This document shows, piece by piece, positions 12,350 through 24,918 of a stretch of 64,000 nt of DNA. Source of the DNA: Epiperipatus broadwayi (lineage: Eukaryota; Onychophora; Udeonychophora; Euonychophora; Peripatidae); NCBI GenBank assembly GCA_028023455.1, contig JAQFVV010006200.1, positions 2,613,738-2,677,737 of the forward strand, written 5' to 3'. Position 1 is the stretch's first letter. Every line of letters starts with the position of its first letter. The translations under genes were made by a program, and so were the position numbers. The notes beneath the pieces are model-generated. The model did not search any database and was not told where the DNA came from. It saw only the letters and a list, made by a program, of their open reading frames with translations.

Positions 12350-12770
12350 TCCTTTATTTCTGCTATCTTCACATACAATATTGCAATTCCAATAATTCTT
12401 CTTACACTTTTTTCAGCAAAAACATATTGTTATTACAGTTTCAACTGTATCTTGCAGACTTCATCAAATCTTCAATATTCATATGTAGGTTTTGTGAATC
12501 TGTGAATAATTGGAAATTGAGGCAAATTTCCAGTTAGTTGCAGAACCCATGTGGGAGTATTGAAGATCTGATGAAGACTGTAAGGTACAGTCAAAACTGT
12601 AATAATAAGAAGAAGAAGAAAAAGAAGAAGAAAAATAAGAATAATAAGAAGAAAAAGAAGAATATGAAGAAAAAGAAGAATAAGAAGAAGGAGATGGAGA
12701 AGAAGAAGAAGATTTTGTTGAAAAAAGTGTAAGAAGAATTATTTGAATTGCAATATTGTAAATCTAAGAT
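12350..12770. repeat. Inverted pair (foldback) carrying hammerhead-like motif
   Basis: The left arm read on the minus strand (about 12,490 to 12,375) and the right arm on plus (about 12,540-12,770) share TATTGAAGATYTGATGAAG, an ACTGTAATAA stretch, and downstream GAAAAAAGTGTAAGAAGAAT followed by a matching GAATTGCAATATTGTA. The right arm is interrupted by a purine-rich AAG/AAT tract (12,600-12,715) absent from the left arm. The right arm keeps CTGATGA (12,568-12,574) followed by a 7-bp stem GACTGTA/TACAGTC and AAAAC where a hammerhead would have GAAAC. The 125-codon plus-strand frame across the left arm is incidental. Confidence 0.65.
12600..12715 (+). repeat. AAG-rich purine microsatellite
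   Basis: An about 115-bp nearly pure purine tract built of AAG, AAAAAG and AAT units. The lysine-rich and phenylalanine-rich open frames on the two strands are artefacts of this composition. It sits inside the right arm of the 12.4-12.8 kb foldback, replacing the short AATAACAAT of the left arm, so it expanded after the arms diverged. Confidence 0.9.
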
Positions 12771-12839
12771 TCTTGAAAACTGACTAATTTGATTTGAAAA
12801 ATCTAATTGCAGGATAATTCTCAATGATAATCCAATTAT

Positions 12840-15800
12840 AATATCATAGAAAAATCATCATTAATTATTTAATTTAATAACTAATCAAAGTTTTTAATAA
12901 GAATACTTCATAATCACTATCTTCTTTTACTTCTAATTTACTATAACTATCAATGTCTAATCATACTAGAAATAAAGCTATAAAAATAAAGAATTCAGTA
13001 TATAAATTAACAGTTCATATAATTCCTCTCTTATTATTATCATATTAAAGTTACAACTAATTAATTTAGTTTCATTATTTTAATATATTTATATTATATT
13101 AGGTTTATTGTCAATCAAAATCTGATGGCATGACATAAATGCAATTAAATCCAATGATCAGACTTAAAGCAACTTTGACCATTGATTTTATGCTCAAAAA
13201 GATAGTCTATTTGCTGTCTCTATGAATGCATGTACCCTGTATTGTTGACTACCTCATATTACTATCATATTTTTGCAATGCATTCCTACTAACTCAGGAC
13301 TTTTATCTTCTGGATAAGAACATCTAGATAGTCATTTTCTGAAAAATATTAGCTATTTGGATTGATTACTTAAAATTGTTTTCTATGTACTCAATATTTG
13401 CAGCTATATAGAAAAGAAATTCAAGTTCTACTTAGATTTGAACTCAGATATGCAAAGCCTTATCCACTAAATGATATTTTTAAATATATATATATGTGTG
13501 TGTGTGTTTTTATTGTGTGATTTATAAAAGTGATTGAATATAAAAACTTTATTAATGAATTGAAAACCTGTAGATATAAAAATATATTTTAGTTAGTCAG
13601 TTCTTTGTGAAAACTAATTTAGCTTTATTTTTTTTCATAAAACAGTTATATAGCTTCAAATTTATTTTTATATCTGTTTAAATATTGAATAGATCCAAGA
13701 GCAATTTTTTCATCTTTCTCTAGAGCTATCTATTATAAGCTTCATTAATCAATGAACACCAAATGGTTTAGTGTTACAATATTACCATCTCCTTGCCATT
13801 TTATGGCTTTTATTACAAGGACTAAAATTCAAAAATGGAATTAATACACTTATGCATCTAAACCCACATTTTGTTCCTTTACACTATTCAAACTAATAGA
13901 AGTGAAATTTAAAAAAACATAGTTTTGAATACAAGCCAATTCTCTAGCATCATTATATAGAACTGACTGCAGTTGATTTCTATATAGAGACTTTAGCTCA
14001 AAGGTTATTTTTTATAATTTCATGTTATTTACTTTAATAATAAACAGGTTGTTACATGTATGCATGCATGCATTAGTCCCTTTAGATCAAAGTCCTCACT
14101 AATGAAGGCAAAACCCAGAAACTGATCTGGAGATTGGGTAAATTATAGTTCTATACCACTCTGAAGCACATTGAATAGTAGATAGGATAAAAATAATTCC
14201 TCTTGGAAATATGTGAAAAACTGATGACTCCATTGTTGATATTAAATAATAATTATTATTATTACAATTATTTATTTATACAAATTAATTATATTTAATA
14301 AACTTCCATTCTTCTCCTACTAAATCCTAGCTACACTTTTATGTGGAGAAATTGCCATAAACACTTCCATTTTTATTTTATTTTTTAAATATAAAATACT
14401 CTAATGATAACAACAAAAATAATGGACATCAGATAAATGTTAAAATATTTATATCTCCAGACCAGTATCTATTTTTTGTCTTTGTTAGTGAGAACACAGA
14501 ATTCAGAGCTAGGATTAATATATTTTTATGCTTTAATACTTTCATGATAATATCCTGAAGTTTTTTTAAAGTTTTTATATCTAGGCCAATTGCAAGCATA
14601 TTGCATATATCTAACACCAAATTAGTTTGTATATACATGAACGTTCTCAGTATTCAGCTGACTGTAGGTTCCTTCCAGTCTCTGATTAGAAAGTCATTGG
14701 ATGTTGTTATTATGTAAAATAATATGTGGCAACATTTCCCTATTAGAAAAGATCCCTAGAATTTGTTTAACAGAATTTTTTTAATCAGGATCATTTCACT
14801 TTTGAGTAGCTTAGTTCAATGAGAATAAGAAACAAAAAAAGTAAATATTTCCTGAATCAATTTCCAATGAGAGAAAAAAATAGATCTGCTGAGATCAGCC
14901 TGTTATTTTAAAACATTATACATGATCTGGTAAATAAATCAGTTGAGTTTGATTGCATTTTTCTTAATAACAATTATTTATATAACTATTGCTTCTTAAA
15001 GTATTACTGTAGGTATAAAGTGTTTTTGCATATAATAATTATAAACTAATTAATATACACCTAATTATACTGTTACATGATAAATTGGTTTCCAAAAATT
15101 GCATGTAAAAAACAAATCTTGTAAAAAAAAATACATTGAATATATTGTAATGATATGAATGGGATAAGTTTATGTATGATACTCAATGAACAGAGACTCC
15201 ATTGAATACTAAATAAATCCAGATTTATGTATAGTTAAGATGACATGGAAGATCCTCATAATCTGGTTCCTTAATCTATACCACTACAAATTTAAATTGA
15301 ATATGAAATAACAAGAATGCTAGCTCTGTTACATATATATAATAAGATTTTATAAGATAATATTTTAGCCTTTATTTGGACTGAAATATGTGTATGAAGA
15401 GTAATGGTATCTAAATTTATACACCTATGTATAATTGTTTATTTATATCCCTTGACTAGCTAAAATAAATAAAGTTAATAACTTAGATCTAATAGTGATA
15501 ATAATAATTTATTTATATTAAATAATAAGAATTCATAAATGCACTTAATAAAAACAAATAGCTAAACCTAATATATGATGTTTATCTAATGGGTAAAACT
15601 GATTATGATGTTAAACAGAAGGTTGAGAAGCAGAGGAATATCTGCATTTACTTTCACTTGTTAAATATACAAAGTTTATTAAGTCTTAGAACTTATTCAG
15701 ATTTGAAATGATAGATAATATGAAACTGAAATGAGTTATCTTAAATATAATATTGTTTAATAATTTTGATTAATTATCATGATTCAGATCGGTAGATCTT

Positions 15801-16500
15801 AAACATATTTATATTAAATATGAAATAAATAGATAATAGAACTTGAAATGGAGTCAAAAGTTGATAAAATGGTGAAACAAAATACACATATATTGATGAA
15901 CTTTTTAAAATCCAATGCATAATGAGTTCTTCTAGATTAGTGAAAGGTTAAAATCCAGATACTGTTCAGAATTCCTTTTTAATAAATCACTATATGATTT
16001 TGTTATCAGTGTACTGTCCTAGTCCTATCGAGCTAGTTTCCATAAATCAGTGTTCTGTGATTTAAGTTTCACAGCAACAGATACATACATAAGGTACTGG
16101 GTTTACCAAATATTTCTTTTGAGACACATTCAATTTCATCATTATATAATATTCCTAGGGTAGTAGTAACAATATATTCCACCATCATGTAACATAATCT
16201 TTAGGTATTGAGATTTGCATAAACCTCACACAAATTCATTGAAAGATTTTGGCAATATAAGTAAAATAATTCTATTATATGTATAACATTGAGTCTAGCA
16301 ATGAACATTTGAGAAATTAAAATTTGAATATATGAAACATATCCAATTTTGTTTATCATTATTGTTTTGGTTTCCTTGATGATTTTGTCATCATATATAT
16401 ATGGGTTTTGTATTCTATTTCAATAAATGTATATGCATATATACTATTCAAATTTAATTGTACATATTTATCATTTCCATTAGGAGTAAATAAATAACTC
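12840..16500. other. No gene recognised
   Basis: AT-rich, with a (TA)n(TG)n microsatellite at about 13,482-13,508 and a small GCATGCATGCATG run near 14,063. Nothing else supported. Confidence 0.5.
13435..13475 (-). mobile_element. Possible degenerate tRNA-derived SINE head
   Basis: On the minus strand TTTAGTGGATAAGGC (A-box-like, Lys-type) is followed 15-20 nt later by GAGTTCAAATCTAAG (B-box-like). No clear acceptor stem, tail or duplication is visible. A (TA)n(TG)n microsatellite starts at about 13,482. Confidence 0.3.
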
Positions 16501-16936
16501 ATTTAGAACGGGTGGGCCACAAAAAAACTTTTGCCCACTAAGACAGAAAAATCCACCTTGAACTGAGATTTCCTTCCCATGCGTGACCAAAGATTTGTCT
16601 CGTATTTTTGACTAGGACAATCATGTCAATATGCATATGCAGTGTAGATATGATAACCAGTGCTTCTCTGGCTAATCTGATTAATTTCAATTTTGTCTTT
16701 GCAACAGTAAATATATAAATTTTCAAATTTAGTGAAACCATGAACCCTCCAAAAAACGTAAAATCGATAATGAATATACAGGGAATAAAGCAATGTGTTT
16801 ATTGGGTCATGAAAAAAGGTGCAGCCCTCCACTAACTTCCGCTTCCACAATGTGGCCCCTGATGAGGCTCTCTGATATCCTCTGCTTCCACAAAGTGGCC
16901 CCTAAGTCAAAACAATTGCCCACCCCTGATTTAGAG
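16501..16936. mobile_element. hAT-like MITE with 8-bp target duplication
   Basis: The right end reads TTGCCCACCCCTG, the inverse of the hAT-type terminus CAGGGGTGGGCAA. The left end (16,509-16,520) is a decayed counterpart, CGGGTGGGCCAC. Immediately outside are ATTTAGAA (16,501-16,508) and ATTTAGAG (16,929-16,936), an 8-bp target duplication, the size typical of hAT transposons. The 420-bp interior has no transposase. The internal pair of TTCCACAAWGTGGCCCCT blocks (about 16,842-16,905) may be subterminal repeats. Confidence 0.75.
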
Positions 16937-17300
16937 TATTGTATTAATCACATTCCAGTTGCTACTGAGCCTTATTTGGGATTTAAACTTACTGGTTGAA
17001 TCAGATATTAACTTCCTTTTTAGCTATACATTTTTAGGTTTTTCTTTAACAAATAATACATTGTTGTTTTTTTATAATATGAAAATCTTTATCATTATGA
17101 AACTTTTCTTTTGAGATAGGCAATGACTATTATATATGAAAAGAATACACTCTTTTTTTTTAAGAACAAAAAAGATCTTTTTCTTTAATGATCTTCTTAT
17201 TGTCTACTTTGTTTCTAAGTGATTTGCAAGGTTCACTATTGTAATGAAATTTATTTTAATATTATTTATAAGTGCATACATACATAAACGCATTTATACA

Positions 17301-18350
17301 TATATATATATGAAAAGAAAGTTACTGTTAACACTAACTGAAATAATTATAGAAAATATACAAACCATCATACAATTACAAATATCCAGTAACGCCCTCT
17401 GTTTAAAGATCTATATCTCAATAATAGCAAACCTTAAAATGATACCACTTTAAGGTTGTATGCTAAACGATGTTAAATATTGAAATACAGACCTACTCAA
17501 ACACAGAGCATGAAATTTTAAATAAGCAAACGATCTTAAATTTTGCTAATAAACTAACAAGTTTACAAAGTTATTAAAGACAAACTAAACATTAGATTTT
17601 AATCTTTAAATTCCTCCCAAACTATAAATGAAAAGAAAGTTACTGTTAACACTAACTGAAATAATTATAGAAAATATACAAACCATCATACAATTACAAA
17701 TATCCAGTAACGCCCTCTGTTTAAAGATCTATATCTCAATAATAGCAAACCTTAAAATGATACCACTTTAAGGTTGTATGCTAAACGATGTTAAATATTG
17801 AAATACAGACCTACTCAAACACAGAGCATGAAATTTTAAATAAGCAAACGATCTTAAATTTTGCTAATAAACTAACAAGTTTACAAAGTTATTAAAGACA
17901 AACTAAACATTAGATTTTAATCTTTAAATTCCTCCCAAACTATAAATGAAAAGAAAGTTACTGTTAACACTAACTGAAATAATTATAGAAAATATACAAA
18001 CCATCATACAATTACAAATATCCAGTAACGCCCTCTGTTTAAAGATCTATATCTCAATAATAGCAAACCTTAAAATGATACCACTTTAAGGTTGTATGCT
18101 AAACGATGTTAAATATTGAAATACAGACCTACTCAAACACAGAGCATGAAATTTTAGATGGTTTGTATATTTTCTATAATTATTTCAGTTAGTGTTAACA
18201 GTAACTTTCTTTTCATTTATAGTTTGGGAGGAATTTAAAGATTAAAATCTAATGTTTAGTTTGTCTTTAATAACTTTGTAAACTTGTTAGTTTATTAGCA
18301 AAATTTAAGATCGTTTGCTTATTTAAAATTTCATATATATATATATGTGT
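17301..18350. repeat. Three 318-bp tandem units plus inverted partial unit
   Basis: A unit beginning TGAAAAGAAAGTTACTGTTA starts at 17,311, 17,629 and 17,947, giving an exact period of 318 bp and near-identical copies. The third breaks off at about 18,156. From 18,157 to 18,333 the sequence is the reverse complement of the unit junction region, running back through the same start. The block is bounded by TA-repeats on both sides (17,301-17,310; 18,333-18,345, then (TG)n). No coding potential is evident. It may be satellite-like or the amplified interior of a non-autonomous element inserted in a TA microsatellite. Confidence 0.9.
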
Positions 18351-18359
18351 GTGTGTGTG

Positions 18360-21300
18360 TAATATCTATTTATTAAGTCCTATGAACAGTGTGTATATAT
18401 AAAACATGTTTTATGGAATAAATTTAATTCATGATTTTACTCTTGAAACTAAAATGTTATTTTAATTTCTATTGCAGAGAAACTTATTTCTTTTAAAACT
18501 GAGCAATGTTTTTGAAAATGGAAATATTAAATAAATAGCCTATGTTTTTGTAAGATGATATAAATCATAACTATTTTCTACACTTATCTTAGTACTATGA
18601 AAGAAAAATATATTGTCATTATATGGTGAGATGGAGATTAAAGAAGACCGACTAGGCACTTCGAAATTAAAACCCTATTAAAAAAATGTTTATAGCATAT
18701 ATACTTAGGATGTGAGCAGTGGTACACGCCATAATGCTACAATATGGAAAATTAGAATATTGATTCTGGACCTAAGAAATCAATGAAAATACTGAAATTT
18801 TTTGTGTGCTATAAATTTTATTTCATAAACATTGCACATAAAAAAGACCCATAGGTGTTTATTGAATTGTTATGGCAAGATTGATTAACTGGATATAAGG
18901 AATCCTACACAGAGTCTAAAAGTTGTTACATTAATGTAATCCATGGTAAGTATAAATTGTGACATCAAATCAGAATTTCATAGATTCTCTAGTAAATTGT
19001 CACTGGCTACATTAGGTAGTTTCTAATAAGATTAATAAGCAGATGGTGGAAAGAGGACTATAGCGAAAACCTGCTTTGAGGTGTAGAAAACATCTAAAAC
19101 CGCCTAAATAGCTACTATAGTTCTGCTTTTCCATTTGTTATTTATTGTTACAACACTGAATTTAGTGATCAATTTTTGACACAAATAATGCTTAAGTAGC
19201 TTATTTCGATGTAATCCTTTATAGATGTGTGAAGCAGATGGCCTCTCTTTTTTTACCATTTGTTTTTTTTCCTTATTTATTGTTTTCACTGTATAGCTGC
19301 TGCCCATTTGTAAGCATGTAACCTATAATAAGAAAGATGTAAAATGATATCCATATGTATCTTCTTAAGATGTGAATAAAGTTATTTGAAGCAAAATGAA
19401 TTATAGGAGCATAAATTTCATTTGAAAAAAAATGTAAAAAATTGATGAACATAAAATTGGACAGAAGATGTAATCTGAATTATACATCAGATAAATAAAT
19501 GCATTTGTACATATTTACAATATCACTGCTATATCTTAATTTTGTTCCAAAACATACCCACTTCCTAATAGCAGCTTCATTACCTCTAATAGTTCCTATG
19601 GTACTTTCATGTAAACCAAACTGCTTTCTACAGACATTGCTCCTTTTCTGGTTGCAAAACAATCTAAAATTTGAATTTTAGTATCCAAAGAAATTGCTTT
19701 CCTCTTTTTTTTGTAGATGGATTATCTGACATTGTATGAAAGCTACCGAAAAATATTTCAGATTTAATTAAAATAAAAATATGCATGCAATGGAAAACTT
19801 ACCAACTAGTAAATTTCAACAAAATGAAAATATTGAATCTTATTTTAATTTTAGTAATTTTTTAACATCAATAAGGTACACTTTTTTTGAAAACTTAATA
19901 TCAAAAATGTAAAAATGCAAATAAAACATCAACAACAATGTACCTCCCCTTTCAAAGAAAATGTAAAAATACAGATAAGCAAATTTCCCCATTTGCAGAA
20001 ATATTGCTGAGAAAGAAAAATTGTTGAAAAATAATAGAAAGTAAAGAAATAAAAAAATTTTCATCAAATGAGATGATAATAACACACAAATTGTTTTTCT
20101 TAGTTTTTTGATTGATTGTGTTATTTCAAAACAACTAGTGTAAAAAAAGATTTTTTAAAAAGACTAAAAAAAAGTTTGTGTAAAGACAAAATTAGATGTA
20201 TTTTTAAATAGATATAGTATTAATTTATTTTTAAATAGATACAGTATTATGACAAAATTTTTATCATCTTATATTTACAAAATATATAATTTTTATTTTC
20301 ATGTTTATCCATAATAACTTCGCATATATATATATATATGCCTGGCAAAGGGTATCAATCTTTCATCAGTACACTTTCAATGCAGAGATCTATAATCATA
20401 TAGCTATTTTTTTCATCCAGGAAATTTGCTTTAATTTCTTTTAAATCTTGAAATTCTTCAAGGTCTACACTTCAATAAAAAATTTCCAAATAGTTATATT
20501 TCCTTGTTGTGGTACTGAAAATAAGCAATTACTTTGTATGATTTAATGCTGTGGTGGATTTGTGGTCATTGAAGCTCAAGGTCCATGAATCACAGTTCCA
20601 GTTTGTCATTTTTTGTATTTGAACTTTTATGAGCTCTTGAGTAATAAACCACCTGATTATAATATAACTAAAGTAATATTTATTAAAAACTAGCTTAATT
20701 ACAGATTAATTAAATATTTTAATGTTAAAAACTTCAATTACTACTTATTCCATCTATGGGTTGCTTATAAGATGATAAAATGGTTGTCTTGTCATTGGAA
20801 ATCATTTGTATTATTATCATTGCATCTTGGTTTACTGTGATTTTTTCCAGAATGTTGTGGATTATTCATTTATCATCAATCTTGATGATCATATTGCCAC
20901 TACTGATATCTTTGCCATATATCACTTGCATTTTTCATTGACTATTATTAGTCAACTGTTAAAATTTTGCTTGTTTGCCTTTAATACTTCAATATCTGTA
21001 ATTTTTTTATGTAATATTAATCTTCTGTTTCACTTAATGCATTTGAATATTCTTCTATTGTTACTGATACAACTGCCATTTTTCTATTTTTGAGTTTTTA
21101 AAATTTGTATGTGTGTACGTATTATGTATATGTGCATCCTTGTGTGAGAGAAATGGATTAACTTAAGCATTTGTTGCTCAAAGGCAGATAAAGTGACTAG
21201 GTAATAGATTACTAAGATTAATTGATAGCATTTGATCATCAAGAGAAATTTGGCATTTTGTCATCCTTTTACACAAATTATTCTAACAATATTTGAGCTC

Positions 21301-22890
21301 TCATTTTAAAGCTACATCATAAACTTTAGTAGGTCTTAGGCTACAGAGATATATACTTTTTGCTATTGTGTATAAAACATTTTAAAACTTAATAAATAAG
21401 GGAATTTAGAAGTGTAAATCCTATGATGAGTAAAAATAAGAAATTAAAAGAATCATGAATGGAATTTGGGCTATAATATCAATGATTTGACTAAAGAATT
21501 AAAAATGATAGTTTGAAAGAGAAATGTTCAAAAAGTTGGTATTTAGAATATTTGGATTTTCACAATTTGGGATAACAGGTTAAATGGCTTTCAGTTTTCA
21601 ATTTTTCTAAAGTAGTTTTTGACACTGAATGAAGACTATTTGACTCAGTTCAAAATGTAAATTTTAATATATTTAATATGCTAATTGGGTACTTAAATAA
21701 ACTTGTGAAACATAGCAATTGATAATGGATAGGATTAACTAATGAAATATAAAGAAATTTTTCTATATAGAAAACTATATACCTTGATATTTTGTTAAAT
21801 AAATTACAGATTTTGTCTGATTTATTTTGGGTACTATTTAAAGTTTGTAAATAATTTGTTAAGCGTATACTCATTATGTAATATGTATTAAGGCTATAAC
21901 CTTAAGACTATGCGCCTAGTCATTAATCTTGTGTTAAGATTTGTAGAGGTCCCTACTGTTGCATTTAGGCACATAGTCTTTGGGTACTATTGTAAGCTTG
22001 TTTCTTCCCATTTTGCTAGCCTATTACCAAATAATTCTCTCAATTGCTCACATATTTCTTCTACTTACTTTTAATAAAAATGATGTAGTTTCACTATACT
22101 TTCATCATTACTATTTTTCATCTTAAAAGTCTAATTTTAAAAAAACTATCTTTTCCTTTCATTTTTCCAAACTTCATACAATTTATCCTGTTGTTTTTTC
22201 AATATTTTACAATCAAAAAATAACTTTGATATTCTCTCTATAAATATAATCACAATAAGAATTCAAATTCTTAATCCCTTTTGTTTGCTGGTAATCTGAA
22301 TTTTGTGGTATTAGCTAAATAATATTATTATATATTCTTCCATAGTTATATATATATATTGTAATAGTAACTGGGGTACAAACAATTATTTGATAATACT
22401 TATGATATCATTTCTTTGTTGGTGTAATGTGCGATAGTATTACTTTATTATTTCAGGTTTAAATCCTTATCAATAATGTGGCAAATATAGAAACATTTAT
22501 TTGGGAATCCTATGAATAAAATAGAATTAATTCAGAAGAATAATGATGACTTTTGCCATCAAAATTCCTTTATTGGATTTCATTTGTTTCGTGTTTTTAT
22601 TTATTGAAACCTTAGACAGCAAACCTTCTTAAATGAGAATGTTAAGTTATTTACAATAATAATATTAATCTGTTTCTATCACTGTAACATCCGGACACTT
22701 AACTCATTAGTGTGCATGTTTTCAGAGCTGTTGGGTGGTGTGGGGGGGGGATGGATCTTTCTCAGAATCTTATGTGTGGCCTATTTTTTCTTATTGGCAT
22801 ATTTTTTTTTTAAAAAGTTATTATAACAATATTTGTTTCCAGTATGTATATAAAATAACAAATTAAGAGATTAATAAATAATAATTTATT
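18360..22890. other. No gene recognised
   Basis: Holds TA repeats (20,323-20,340), a short tandem of TTTTTAAATAGATA near 20,200-20,245 and a weak tRNA-B-box-like CAGGTTTAAATCC at about 22,455. No coding exon recognised. Confidence 0.5.
21902..21981. repeat. Short inverted repeat
   Basis: TTAAGACTATGCGCCTAG and the inverse TTAGGCACATAGTCTT form about 16-18 bp arms around a 45-nt centre. No element identity assigned. Confidence 0.5.
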
Positions 22891-22895
22891 AATGA

Positions 22896-23435
22896 AATAA
22901 AACAAACTCACTCCTTTTTAAAACTTGTTTTTATATGACTATTACATGGAAAAAAAATCCAACATTTTGACTATTTTATATAGTCTTTTCAAGGCACACT
23001 AAAATAAAATAATATATATATATATAACAAATAACATATTCATAAAAATAAATAAATAAACAAAAAATTACAAAATATAATAGATAAACAAAAAAGAAAA
23101 TAATAGGTTTTTAATTAAATGTTTTAAAGGATATATATAGATTTTTTTTTTTTTAATAAAAGGAAATCGTTTCTCTTTGAGTTGTGTTTGTTGGTAATAG
23201 GAAAGGGGAATGAGATAAGGTATATTTTTGGTTATGAATATATTTTGTAATTTTTTGTTTATTTATTTATTTATTTTTATGGAATATGTTATTTGTTATA
23301 TATATATATTTTATTTTATTTTAGGGTGCCTTGAAAAAGACTATATAAAATAGTCGAAACGTTGGATTTTTTTTCCATGTAATAGTCATATAAAAAACAA
23401 GTTTTAAAAAGAAGTAGTTAGTTTGTTTTATTTCT
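22896..23435. repeat. Large foldback (inverted repeat) of about 540 bp
   Basis: The left arm (about 22,896-23,090) and right arm (about 23,238-23,435) are inverted copies. Shared blocks are ACAAGTTTTAAAAAG, the 18-bp ATGACTATTACATGGAAA with its inverse, GACTATATAAAATAGTC, GTGCCTTGAAAA, and the TA-rich/ACAAATAACATAT/AAATAAATAAATAA run. The centre (23,090-23,238) is unique. In the right arm GACTA/TAGTC forms a stem followed by GAAACGTTGG, the same layout as the hammerhead-like motifs elsewhere in the window. The paired left-arm motif has AAAATG instead. No coding sequence is seen. Confidence 0.8.
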
Positions 23436-24784
23436 ATTTTGGATATTATGAACTATTTTGAAAAAAAGAACTCTGTGCTTGATATATTAAATTATTAAAT
23501 AATTTATTAATGAATAATAATTTATTAATGCAATAAAAGGTAAAGAAAATAGTCTTATTTTGTAGATTTCCTTTGCATAAACTTACCAAACCAGATATCC
23601 TAATCAAAAGTTCACATCTTTTATTTTCTCTAACTCTTTATTACTTTTACTCATATTCATTTTCCATAGACAACTTCTTTATTTCCTAACTAATATCTAT
23701 TCTCTTTTCCCACTCTCTTATGGATGGCTTATTTCTGTGTATTTATATAGAAATGGGATGTGTAAAGTAGCCTCATGTTGTTCCTAGTTCAGCATTCAAT
23801 GTGTATCCAGATAATTTGGTCTTTTTTTTTTTAGAATCCTGTCCATTATAAAGTTTCCCATTTTCAAATATTAAAGCAGTTATCATTTATCCCTTTTTAA
23901 ATATTTCTACAAAGTATGTGCTTAACGTGTATTTTAAAACATTTCTATTCTATTGTTTGCTTTTTGTTTCAACTATATGTTGTAGAACATGACATCTGCT
24001 TTAATCCTAGTTTGTTTTTAAATTTAGCTATAAATAAGAACAATAGAAGATAATTGTTCCTACTAGAGAATATATAAAAAAAGAAAAAATCATTTTAACT
24101 TTGTGCTCTGATAATATATTCTTTACTGAAAATATCCAAAGAGTCATATGCTTGATTGATTACTTGATCAATAATCAGTGGAGACATGATTTCTGCTATA
24201 TTTTGTTCCAAGCCCCCTTATGTACATTATACATCACAATTTTTTAATATTACATAGAATTTATATTATTTACTGAAGTGAACATGTACAGAATTTTTAA
24301 ACATGCATATACATATATAACACAGTTACTTATTATGTATATAATATATAAACACAAATTAAAATTATGATATAAACAAAAATTAAAAAAATAATATAGA
24401 TATTAATAATAAAGTGAGAGATCTTATTTGCATATATACATATTTACTGTATGTTCACTCATTTGCATTTACTCAAAAAATAAAATTATAAAAAACTTAT
24501 TGCACTATATCTTTATTTTTTTAATAATAAATAGCAAAATTTCAGTTGAATTATAGTTAGGTGATATTCCTTTTTTTTTTTTCAATAACCTTTTCTCATG
24601 TGGAAATGTAATAGCAATCTCGGTATCAGAAGAAGTCTACGGCCTCTCTTGTTATTTTAATGTTTTTAAGTTCATATCTTTTCAGAATCTATTAAGTTAT
24701 CCCTACTTGCTGTTACTCATTTCAGATTCTTACTTAAACTTTTCAAACTTTAATTTCTCTGTAAGTTCTGATGCAATGAAACAC

Positions 24785-24918
24785 TTTAAAATAAACTTGC
24801 AAATACAAACCCTTTTGTATATCAATGCCAATTCATTTTGTTTGATAAAAGAAGATATTAGACAAAATGAATTAGCATTGATATATGAAAAGGTTTGTAT
24901 TTGCAAGTTTATTTAAAA
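24785..24918. mobile_element. 120-bp hairpin MITE with TTTAAAA duplication
   Basis: The arms 24,792-24,842 and 24,861-24,911 are reverse complements with only a few mismatches (outer end TAAACTTGCAAATACAAAC) around an about 18-nt loop. TTTAAAA occurs directly outside each arm (24,785-24,791 and 24,912-24,918), consistent with a 7-bp target duplication. There is no coding capacity. A transcript would fold into one long hairpin resembling an oversized miRNA precursor, but a MITE is the simpler reading. Confidence 0.75.

Noticed and set aside
12128-12505. Longest clean plus-strand frame (125 codons, hydrophobic, membrane-like)
   Set aside because: It overlaps the left arm of the 12.4-kb foldback, has AT-driven Ile/Leu/Tyr content, and its terminal part is the antisense of the hammerhead-like motif.
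12538-12824. Lysine-rich plus and phenylalanine-rich minus frames
   Set aside because: Both are translations of the AAG-rich microsatellite.
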